In this document: piece after piece, positions 1-5,153 of the stretch
How the letters are laid out: every line of letters starts with the position of its first letter
Numbering within the stretch: position 1 is the first letter of the stretch
NCBI GenBank assembly: GCA_012033095.1
Contig: JAAUPO010000228.1
Span: 1 to 5,153 of the forward strand
DNA length: 5,153 bases
Reading direction: 5' to 3'
DNA from: Synechococcaceae cyanobacterium RL_1_2
Lineage (GTDB): Bacteria > Cyanobacteriota > Cyanobacteriia > Cyanobacteriales > JAAUPO01
Translations under genes and position numbers: made by a program
Notes under the pieces: generated by a model
Told to the model about the DNA's origin: nothing
Databases searched by the model: none
The model's input: only the letters and a program-made list of their open reading frames with translations

Positions 1-207
1 TGTTCCTACTGTCCATACCCCCGTTCCAGAGTTGTACGCTCCACCACTATCATCACTGACGTAGGTTAGACCTGCTGGTAATTGGTCGGTTACATCTACA
101 TTCGTCGCATCACTTGGCCCCGTATTATTCACCGTTACGGTATAGACGACGTTATCTCCCACATTGGGACTGGCATTATCTACGGTCTTGGTAAGGGATA
201 AATCTGC
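1..207 (-). other. DUF11 (conserved repeat) domain, cut by the window edge
   Basis: Immediately after [13 protein letters not shown] the frame reads [18 protein letters not shown], then [18 protein letters not shown], then [14 protein letters not shown] and GVWTVG. This is the classic DUF11 order (SLTKT..N..VG, YTVTVTN.GPS.A.NV.VTD.LP.GL), an Ig-like beta module found as stalk repeats in large bacterial surface proteins. It is in the shifted frame. More such repeats and an anchoring signal would be expected beyond position 1. Confidence 0.88.
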
Positions 208-558
208 TGAAGCTCCTACTGTGATTAGGTAGTCCTCCACTTCCCCTTTTCCTAAGGGCCCGATCGATAAGTTACCGTTCGTATCAACTAAGGGTTGTTC
301 CGTGATCCGGAAGCGAGCATAGATATTTTCTCCACCGAGTAAACCATCCGTCGGTAGGTTTAAACCTGTCCAGTTAAGATTGACATTGGTCGTACCGCTA
401 CCACCAGGAATAACCGGTGCAAGAACTCCCTCATCGGTATCAAAGGTACCGCTTCGATCAAAGTCAATCCAGCCGACTAAATAGGCATCAACAATATCCC
501 TTGTGGTTACGCTTACTGTTGCTGTATAGCTGGTATCCGTAACGGTTAGGGCTGGTAA
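1..558 (-). pseudogene. Frameshifted continuation of the GEVED/VWA gene: end of GEVED repeat 3 plus start of a DUF11 domain
   Basis: On the minus strand, codons from TTA at 556-558 down to position 1 are open for 186 residues and run off the window. They begin [15 protein letters not shown], continue through [22 protein letters not shown] and [10 protein letters not shown], then [18 protein letters not shown], a DUF11 start. This is the expected remainder of the GEVED repeat that breaks off at the end of the 546-4478 frame. The two frames differ by the 5-bp duplication at 554-563. This frame has no ATG or TTG codon in the window, and its first GTG codons lie well inside the repeat, so independent translation is unlikely. 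It is best read as the displaced 3' part of one gene, not a separate gene. Whether it is expressed depends on whether the frameshift is real, reversible or a sequencing artefact. Confidence 0.85.
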
Positions 559-764
559 GGTAACCCATCTTCATCATCCACCGAACCAGTATTATTGGTA
601 TCATCTGCGTCTGCTGCTGCATTTTGTAAAGTACCATCATCGTTATCGGTTTCGGCACCAATTCTTAAATCCGGTAAAATTACGTGGTTGGCACCACCAT
701 TTGCATCTAGGGTTTCATAGTTACCTAAACCTGTGCCTGCCCCAGTATCGGGAGCATCACCGTA
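217..764 (-). repeat. GEVED repeat 3, interrupted by the frameshift
   Basis: It begins in the 1310-residue frame with [40 protein letters not shown] and DDEDG. It then crosses the TTACC duplication and resumes in the second frame with [49 protein letters not shown] and [10 protein letters not shown]. Every landmark of repeats 1 and 2 appears in the same order, which shows that the two frames were once one. The loop DFDRSGTF replaces the DFNQDGDF type, with fewer acidic ligands. Confidence 0.88.
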
Positions 765-3700
765 TTCAGTGCCAGGACAAATGTCAGTAAAGAAGTCTAA
801 AAATTCTGTTGCTAGTTGGGCATAATTAGTTATATCAACATAATCAGCTTGGGAAGCATTGGGGGCTGGACTACCGGTGGTAGCAGGATTGATGGTGCTG
901 ACATATTCAGTGATATTGCCGGGGTCGGTAATCGGATCAAAGTCGTCAAATAGGGCTTGGGGATCGGGTTGAGGTCTTGATCCGGCTGCAACAGGAGAGG
1001 CTTCGACATTAATGCCATAGATGTGGGCACCGATCGCTTTAAATTGGTTAGCTGCAGGAATCGCTTGGGCAATATTACTTACAATTTCACTTTCCACTGC
1101 TGGGGTATCGTTGATGATGATCGGTAAATTAGGAGCACCGTCAGTAAAGAAGAACACCACATCAGGATTGACCCCTGAGGCAAAGGAACTGTTAGCCGCC
1201 GTATTCCAACCCTCTTCCCATCTAGTTTGACCACCGGAACCATAGGCAGTCAACGCGGTATTAAATACTCCGTCCACATTAGTTTGACTAATGGGATAGT
1301 AAAAAGGTGCGCCCCCCATGCGATCTACCCCAGTGGTAGCAAAACTGGTGATGGCAGCGTTACCGGTGATGCCATTATCCACCATATATTGCAGGGTTGC
1401 CTGTACCCCATCCCTTTGATTCTGTTGTTCGGTGGCATTAATAGAGCCGGATTCATCCAAAATGAACAGAATATTAGCAGTGGTGGAACAGAAATTGGGA
1501 TTAAGATCTGGGTTTGCAGTGGGGGCAACCACCGTAATTTGATGATCTTCTACTTCCCCACTACCGAGGGCACCGTTAAAGTTCGCTGTGGTCATGCTAG
1601 CGGCCCCTTGGTTGATCCGCAGACGAACGAAGGTATTGCCGGCCACAGGAGTAATTCCATTCCAGGTTAAAGTGGCACTGGTGTTGGCATTGGTAATATT
1701 AGCGGTGGCTCCTTCGCCAGCTTCAAAGGTGCCATTTCCATTGAAATCAATCCAACCGGCTACTACTGCAAAACTAGGGGGCCCCGCTGGTAGGGTATTA
1801 GTTAAAGGAACCGTAATGGAATAGGAGGTATTGGCGGTGGTTAAGGCAGGGAAGGAAAAATCAGCAGGATTTTCATCTAGGGTATTATTGGCATCATCAC
1901 CGGTAGCATTGGCGTTAGGTAAACCGTCTGGTTCTGAATCTGGGGCGGAGGAACCGATGAATAGGTTAGGATTTGGGATATGGCTGGCTCCCACCCCTTC
2001 ACCACCGTTAGCTAAATTGGTGCCGTAGGTATCTGGTGCGTCACCGAAGTCACGGGGATTACTAATGGTAATAGGGTAGTCTTCCACTTCACCGTCATTA
2101 AATACGCCCACCGCATCCGATGCTGAGTTAAAGGTGGGCTCTGTACTAACCCGGAAACGGGCGTAGGTGTTACCGGGGGTGAGGGTAAAGTTGGTGTCAA
2201 TGTTATTCCAGGTTAATACTACGTCCTGGGCAATACCGCTAATGGGAATGCCCGTGAGAATGGCTTCTTCCCCTGGATCTAAAAAGTCACCGTCTTGGTT
2301 AAAGTCAATCCAACCAATTAAAGTGGCCGGATTTCCGCTTTCTGCATTGTTAAAGACCCTAACATCAACACTGTAGGAACTAGCTGTGGTGGTTAAGGCG
2401 GTGTTGAAGGTCACGCCATCTTCATCATCAATTCCGTCCCCAGGTGGAACGGCGGAATCAATATCATCCCCATCAGCATTAACACTAGGAATCCCGTCTG
2501 TATTACCGGCGGTTTGAACGTTCCCTAGGTATAGGTCAACGGTGGTATTAGCAAAAAGATCGAGGTTATGGGCTGCACCGACACCACCTATCGCAGTGTC
2601 TTTATTAGTACCGTAGGTATCTGGGGCATCACCAAAGTCATAGGAGGGGAAATCAGGATCGGCTCCGCTATTGTAGAGAATAGCAGGGGTTTCAGCGATC
2701 GTGAAATCTCCAAAAACATAGGTATCAAGATACCTTTTATTCCCAAATCCAGTTCCAGAATAACTTCCCCAGCCATGGCGGGCCGTTAAGGGATTTAAGG
2801 TACCTCCGGGTAAACTGGTGGTTCCATTTGGGTCTTGTAAACCAGTAATATCGTCCCAATAGTTTGGTACTGGTGCAGCATTCCTGGCATTATTTACTCG
2901 AATACCTCTACTACCGTCGTTCGCTCCACCGCTTGTTTCTGCGTCTCCAGCCGTGAAGTGATACTCTCCTATAATTGCTTTTAATTGGGCTTGATATATA
3001 CCTTCCGGTAGGGCTGTCCCGTTATTACTAGTTCCGGCCCAAGGGATTACTAACTCTACCCCCGCGTCAGTGGTACCTTTAAGGAAAACGTCCCCTACGC
3101 CAAAGAGACCATCGGGGTTAAATCCGTTTCCTTCATTGCCATCATCATCAATATCAATAATAATTTCGTAGGTTCCGGCTTGACCTGGAGTAAATTTAAA
3201 AAATCCCTGATCCTGAACTCCTGCAGTATTGCCAGGGGAGATCGTATTGTCAACCCCATCTTCATCTTCAAATCTAAAGTTTTGAATGATTGGAACCGAA
3301 GATGGATCGGGGCCAATTACGTTAACTGAAGTATTAGTATTAGGGAAAGATAAATATTGCCGATACATGGGGTTAATACTGTTCCCACCGGGCGACACTG
3401 GATCAGGGGTGCTTAAATTTGTTTCCCCTCGAATCGATGCGCTTTGACCAAATACCCTATTGCCGTCAATACTAATTGATTCTAATCCCAGATCGTTGGC
3501 TGATAGTTCATATACGTTTCCAGCAAAGGAATCAAAGTCTAGTTCCCATATATAGTTGGTTCCCAAAAAGCCCCCAGGCACAACAATATATAGATTAGAG
3601 TCAATAGCTTGAGTCGCAGCAAAACTATCCGCATCAAATGTCCAAATATAGCTCCACAAACGGCCTGGGCTTGCTGTTGGATTAGGCAATGTGGTGGTGT

Positions 3701-4478
3701 TAGGAGTGAGGGAAATATCGAATTGTCTAAAATCACCACTATTACTGGTGTTAGTTAAATTCCTTAAACGAATTTCGTAGAGCCCTGGCCCTTGACCCCC
3801 AGCACCAGGATTAGTGTTATATTTTGCGATATTACCGTCGTCAGCAAGACCGTTATTATTAAGATCCAGCTGGGAAGAAGTAACGTTGGCAGGGTTGTTA
3901 CAACTATTTGATGCGGTTCGGTTAAAACTACCTTGGGTAAAGGTCGCGCTGGTGAATACTGAAGTTCCAATGCCAGGATTAATATCGGGGTAATCAATCC
4001 TAAGTTGACCTAGGTTTGTAGTAGGAATTTCATTGGGAAGAATGCGATAATCATCGTAGGATGGCAAATCTCCGATGCTATTGTAGTTAGGGCCATGGTA
4101 AACAATTTGAACACTCCAATCATCAGTGAAATTTAAACCACAAGCGGCAACATTAATAATTCCATTGGTTTCTACATCTAGAAACAAAGGACGATTCGTT
4201 TGGGTTAAACCAACGTTAACGACATCACTATAGTTACTATCGTAATCAAATAGGGATTGATACGTGTTTGTTGCACCATTGGTTATTTGAAATGTTCCTT
4301 CTGCTTGGGATGATTCCAGCTTAATGAAACTACCTAAGCTGAATAAAGTAACACCAATTAGGGTTTTGCCTACTTTTTTCCATGCCATAGATGAGGGGGA
4401 AGGTGATTCTTTTTTGATTCCCCATACTCTATTGGTTTGAGATTTACGTTTAGAGCTAGTTAATTGATCTCGATTCAT
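546..4478 (-). CDS. Large exported GEVED-repeat / VWA surface protein, C-terminally truncated by a frameshift
   Basis: This encodes 1310 residues that probably act outside the cell as a surface or matrix adhesin-like protein; that role is inferred from the domains. In order it has a signal peptide (hydrophobic core about 38-52, likely cleavage after SQA at 57-59), an unassigned Asn/Asp/Thr-rich region (60-614), GEVED repeat 1 (615-805), GEVED repeat 2 (811-984), a VWA domain (about 1001-1232) and the start of GEVED repeat 3 (from 1239). Only four cysteines are seen (113, 193, 997, 1234). An in-frame TAA lies at 4491-4493, so the ATG at 4476-4478 is the most upstream start. Neither it nor the in-frame Met31 (4386-4388) has a clear Shine-Dalgarno sequence. 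The protein ends abruptly at DEDGLPYQP, in mid-repeat, because of a 5-bp tandem duplication; the missing part continues in another frame over 1-558. Codon frame and repeat conservation make the coding call secure. The ligand is unknown. Confidence 0.95.
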   Translation of the reverse strand: MNRDQLTSSKRKSQTNRVWGIKKESPSPSSMAWKKVGKTLIGVTLFSLGSFIKLESSQAEGTFQITNGATNTYQSLFDYDSNYSDVVNVGLTQTNRPLFLDVETNGIINVAACGLNFTDDWSVQIVYHGPNYNSIGDLPSYDDYRILPNEIPTTNLGQLRIDYPDINPGIGTSVFTSATFTQGSFNRTASNSCNNPANVTSSQLDLNNNGLADDGNIAKYNTNPGAGGQGPGLYEIRLRNLTNTSNSGDFRQFDISLTPNTTTLPNPTASPGRLWSYIWTFDADSFAATQAIDSNLYIVVPGGFLGTNYIWELDFDSFAGNVYELSANDLGLESISIDGNRVFGQSASIRGETNLSTPDPVSPGGNSINPMYRQYLSFPNTNTSVNVIGPDPSSVPIIQNFRFEDEDGVDNTISPGNTAGVQDQGFFKFTPGQAGTYEIIIDIDDDGNEGNGFNPDGLFGVGDVFLKGTTDAGVELVIPWAGTSNNGTALPEGIYQAQLKAIIGEYHFTAGDAETSGGANDGSRGIRVNNARNAAPVPNYWDDITGLQDPNGTTSLPGGTLNPLTARHGWGSYSGTGFGNKRYLDTYVFGDFTIAETPAILYNSGADPDFPSYDFGDAPDTYGTNKDTAIGGVGAAHNLDLFANTTVDLYLGNVQTAGNTDGIPSVNADGDDIDSAVPPGDGIDDEDGVTFNTALTTTASSYSVDVRVFNNAESGNPATLIGWIDFNQDGDFLDPGEEAILTGIPISGIAQDVVLTWNNIDTNFTLTPGNTYARFRVSTEPTFNSASDAVGVFNDGEVEDYPITISNPRDFGDAPDTYGTNLANGGEGVGASHIPNPNLFIGSSAPDSEPDGLPNANATGDDANNTLDENPADFSFPALTTANTSYSITVPLTNTLPAGPPSFAVVAGWIDFNGNGTFEAGEGATANITNANTSATLTWNGITPVAGNTFVRLRINQGAASMTTANFNGALGSGEVEDHQITVVAPTANPDLNPNFCSTTANILFILDESGSINATEQQNQRDGVQATLQYMVDNGITGNAAITSFATTGVDRMGGAPFYYPISQTNVDGVFNTALTAYGSGGQTRWEEGWNTAANSSFASGVNPDVVFFFTDGAPNLPIIINDTPAVESEIVSNIAQAIPAANQFKAIGAHIYGINVEASPVAAGSRPQPDPQALFDDFDPITDPGNITEYVSTINPATTGSPAPNASQADYVDITNYAQLATEFLDFFTDICPGTEYGDAPDTGAGTGLGNYETLDANGGANHVILPDLRIGAETDNDDGTLQNAAADADDTNNTGSVDDEDGLPYQP
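554..563 (-). repeat. 5-bp tandem duplication (TTACC x2 on the coding strand) causing the frameshift
   Basis: The plus strand reads GGTAA at 554-558 and again at 559-563 with nothing between. On the coding strand, GATGAAGATGGG is followed by TTACC TTACC and then AGCCCTAACC. With both copies the reading is DEDGLPYQP and stop (TAA at 546-548). With one copy it is [16 protein letters not shown], which matches the equivalent stretches of the other repeats ([33 protein letters not shown]). Confidence 0.9.
783..1478 (-). other. von Willebrand factor A domain with intact MIDAS (residues about 1001-1232)
   Basis: The first strand and metal loop are [13 protein letters not shown], giving the DxSxS motif (Asp1008, Ser1010, Ser1012). 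The third ligand Thr is in GGQTRWEEG (Thr1085) and the fourth loop is [11 protein letters not shown] (Asp1113). All elements of a metal-ion-dependent adhesion site are therefore present. In VWA domains this site binds a divalent cation and often mediates protein-protein or cell-surface contact. Cys997 just before and Cys1234 just after the domain could pair and staple its ends, as in many extracellular VWA domains; the pairing is inferred. A Pro/Asp-rich insertion (about 1160-1212) lies before the final helix. Confidence 0.93.
1527..2048 (-). repeat. GEVED repeat 2 (residues 811-984)
   Basis: The same order of motifs recurs: [29 protein letters not shown], a degenerate DEN instead of DEDG (868-870), [43 protein letters not shown] and [10 protein letters not shown]. 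It follows repeat 1 after about five residues. The final Tyr of the closing motif is His here. It is complete and leads straight into the VWA domain through a short Pro/Asn linker holding Cys997. Confidence 0.9.
2064..2636 (-). repeat. GEVED repeat 1 (residues 615-805)
   Basis: The repeat opens with [10 protein letters not shown], then [20 protein letters not shown] and DEDGV (685-689). After a beta strand ([10 protein letters not shown]) comes [18 protein letters not shown] (722-739), whose DxNxDGxxxxxxE loop resembles an EF-hand-like calcium site. It closes with [11 protein letters not shown] and [10 protein letters not shown]. The closing motif gives the GEVED domain family its name; such domains are common in large secreted bacterial proteins. 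It is complete. Confidence 0.9.
2691..3269 (-). other. Unassigned beta-rich domain with Asp-rich loops (residues 404-596)
   Basis: It starts with EDEDGVDN (404-411), echoing the DEDG motif of the GEVED repeats, and is followed by [20 protein letters not shown], a beta-strand pattern. The next loop, [16 protein letters not shown], is rich in possible calcium ligands. Residues 491-530 read [20 protein letters not shown], then GDAE, then SRGIRVNNA, a pattern resembling edge strands of a jelly-roll-like module. The end (584-596) leads into the first GEVED repeat through a short linker. The family is not recognised, so the function is unknown beyond likely Ca2+-stabilised extracellular structure. 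Confidence 0.45.
3270..4301 (-). other. Unassigned extracellular N-terminal region (residues 60-403)
   Basis: I do not recognise a named domain in residues 60-403. It is Asn/Thr/Ser-rich with aromatic beta-strand-like stretches ([41 protein letters not shown]). It has two cysteines (113 and 193) that could form a disulfide. [11 protein letters not shown] loop (205-214) looks like an Asp/Asn calcium-binding loop. The alternation of hydrophobic and polar residues suggests beta-sandwich folding; that is inference. The region is positioned as the most distal (N-terminal) part of a surface protein. Confidence 0.5.
4302..4478 (-). other. Signal peptide with an unusually long basic n-region
   Basis: Residues 1-59 contain a basic stretch ([10 protein letters not shown], then KK and KKVGK), a hydrophobic core [14 protein letters not shown] (39-52) and a small-residue c-region with SQA just before EGTF. 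This fits Sec export with cleavage after Ala59. Starting at Met31 (MAWKKVGK) would leave a signal peptide of ordinary length, so translation may really begin there. No ribosome-binding site decides between the two. Confidence 0.75.
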
Positions 4479-4532
4479 GACAGGAACAGCTTAGGTTATC
4501 TTGGTTTGAGATTGAGTCTAGGCAAAACTCAC

Positions 4533-4563
4533 AGCATAGTTTATCCCATGGCGGTGATGGCAA
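4533..4563 (-). promoter_or_regulatory. Weak candidate promoter for the surface-protein gene
   Basis: On the minus strand TTGCCA (4558-4563, 5 of 6 to the -35 consensus) is followed after 19 bp by TATGCT (4533-4538, 4 of 6 to the -10 consensus). A start near 4525 would leave a leader of about 45 bases before the ATG at 4478. The spacing is longer than ideal and the match is poor, so this is only the best of weak options in the 264-bp gap. Confidence 0.2.
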
Positions 4564-4630
4564 CGCCAAATCTTTGCGAAAACTTCACCATGTAGTAATG
4601 GCTTGAGCATTGATGCCAGCAGTAATGGTG

Positions 4631-4657
4631 GGGCTAAGCTTGAATTAGTTTTAGCCC
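4631..4657. other. Intergenic stem-loop, 7-bp perfect stem
   Basis: GGGCTAA (4631-4637) pairs with TTAGCCC (4651-4657) around a 13-base loop. It lies between the end of the upstream gene (4743) and the start of the surface-protein gene (4478). Neither strand has a proper T-run after the stem (only TTT on plus, none on minus), so it is not a convincing rho-independent terminator. It may still shape the 3' end of the upstream message or the leader. Confidence 0.4.
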
Positions 4658-4742
4658 TTTGGTAATTAATTGGCTCTATGGAAGAATTGCAGCCTAATTT
4701 GCTATTGATTTATTCGATCGCGTTAATGGCCCATCAGGAGTT

Positions 4743-5096
4743 TTATCCACGTTGGCGATCGTGCCACCATTGCCAAAGACCATGGAACCAGGTTTCAATT
4801 TTGACAAGGAAAATATCCACCTGGGTAAGTACTATTTCCAGGGGATGTTGATGGTAACCTAAATCGGTGAATTCTACTTCGATTTCATCCCAGTTCACAG
4901 TCCAGTCTAAGGGACGGGGATTCATCGTAATCTTTTGCCATTGTTGTTGGGCTTCGATCGCGCCTTGATTAGAAAAATTGGGATTGAGGTGAAAGGCGGC
5001 GAAAAAATTTGCGGGTAATAGAACGGGGTTGGGTTTTAGTGAGGGCCGAGGATGGGGTTGGGATGGTTGTAAGAGATGCTCGAAGGGGAGGGTGGA
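4743..5096 (-). CDS. C-terminal part of an unrecognised protein, probably broken or partial
   Basis: The frame is open for 117 codons from just after a TAA at 5097-5099 to the stop at 4743-4745. It contains a Pro/His-rich start (QPSQPHPRPSLKPNPV), then ANFFAAFHLNPNFSNQGAIE, PLDWTVNWDEIEVEF, and a tail ending in HGLWQWWHDRQRG. The balanced composition from about residue 27 on, with EIEVEF and amphipathic stretches, looks like real protein. The family is not recognised. The only ATG in frame is at 4923-4925. It would give 60 residues but cuts into the coherent stretch and has no Shine-Dalgarno, so the true start is probably farther upstream. It shares strand and direction with the surface-protein gene, 264 bp upstream of it; no functional link is shown. 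Confidence 0.5.
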   Translation of the reverse strand, partial: STLPFEHLLQPSQPHPRPSLKPNPVLLPANFFAAFHLNPNFSNQGAIEAQQQWQKITMNPRPLDWTVNWDEIEVEFTDLGYHQHPLEIVLTQVDIFLVKIETWFHGLWQWWHDRQRG

Positions 5097-5152
5097 TTAT
5101 CGGAGGACAATTGAGGCTCAGGGGGTTGCTCCTGAAAATTGATTGTGGGGGC
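5036..5152 (-). pseudogene. Proline-rich frame at the right edge, possible displaced 5' part of the 4743 gene
   Basis: From the window edge a minus-strand frame reads APTINFQEQPPEPQLSSDNP, then PSPSSISYNHPNPILGPH, and stops at TAA 5036-5038. It looks like a proline-rich linker. A one-base slip near 5036-5070 would join it to the frame ending at 4743, giving ...ILGP-SLKPNPVLLP... The third frame is also open here, so this is only a suggestion based on composition. Confidence 0.3.
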
Positions 5153-5153
5153 T

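Noticed and set aside
546..563. Programmed -1 ribosomal frameshift joining the two frames
   Set aside because: A -1 slip near CCT TAC would join them, but there is no X XXY YYZ slippery heptamer at the site. The exact 5-bp duplication is a simpler explanation.
1227..1670. 147-codon plus-strand open frame opposite the VWA / GEVED 2 region
   Set aside because: It lies fully antisense to securely coding sequence, has no domain-like content, and its openness is explained by the biased codon use of the opposite strand. The other short frames inside 546-4478 on either strand are rejected for the same reason.
1527..2636. The repeated segments as a CRISPR array or nucleotide-level satellite
   Set aside because: The periodicity is at protein level (GEVED units of about 175-190 residues) with diverged DNA. 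There are no short identical repeats with regular spacers.
4586..4630. CACCAT ... ATGGTG inverted repeat and AGTAATGG direct repeat (4594 and 4621) in the intergenic gap
   Set aside because: The copies are only 6-8 bp, the inverted pair has a long 33-base gap, and such matches are likely by chance in 260 bp.
4631..4660. Rho-independent terminator on the plus strand
   Set aside because: The stem is followed by only three T bases and no convincing plus-strand gene ends there.
4970..5151. Third minus-strand frame open from the right edge to a TAA near 4970
   Set aside because: Its product is basic and irregular, ends in SPQSQFF, and overlaps the better-looking frame ending at 4743. I see no reason to call it a gene.

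Overview
The window looks like a piece of a cyanobacterial chromosome. The palindrome CGATCG, the core of the cyanobacterial HIP1 octamer GCGATCGC, occurs six times in about 5.1 kb (by eye, at 261, 1031, 2696, 4715, 4756 and 4955). Roughly one is expected by chance at this moderate base composition. The main protein also has an architecture familiar from large cyanobacterial surface proteins. The genus cannot be fixed from the sequence alone. All convincing coding sequence is on the minus strand, so the window reads from right to left.

Right edge (about 4743-5153): the C-terminal end of an unrecognised gene. It ends in a Trp-rich tail at 4743. It is open only back to 5096, has no good start, and may be joined to a proline-rich frame at the window edge by a second frameshift. 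Next comes a 264-bp intergenic stretch (4479-4742) with one modest stem-loop and at best a weak promoter. 

Centre (546-4478): one 1310-residue exported, acidic, Asn/Asp/Thr-rich protein. In order it has a long-n-region signal peptide, about 550 residues of unassigned extracellular sequence, two complete GEVED repeats, a von Willebrand factor A (VWA) domain with an intact MIDAS metal site, and the first third of a third GEVED repeat.

Left edge (1-558): the rest of the third GEVED repeat and the start of a DUF11 domain follow in another reading frame. They run off the window without a stop. The break falls exactly on a perfect tandem duplication of five bases (GGTAA GGTAA on the plus strand, 554-563). 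Taking out one copy restores a continuous GEVED repeat. One very large surface-protein gene (GEVED-GEVED-VWA-GEVED-DUF11...) is therefore split by a 5-bp duplication. That could be a recent inactivating mutation, a switchable slippage site, or a sequencing or assembly error. It is the most notable observation here. No RNA genes, CRISPR arrays or insertion sequences were seen.
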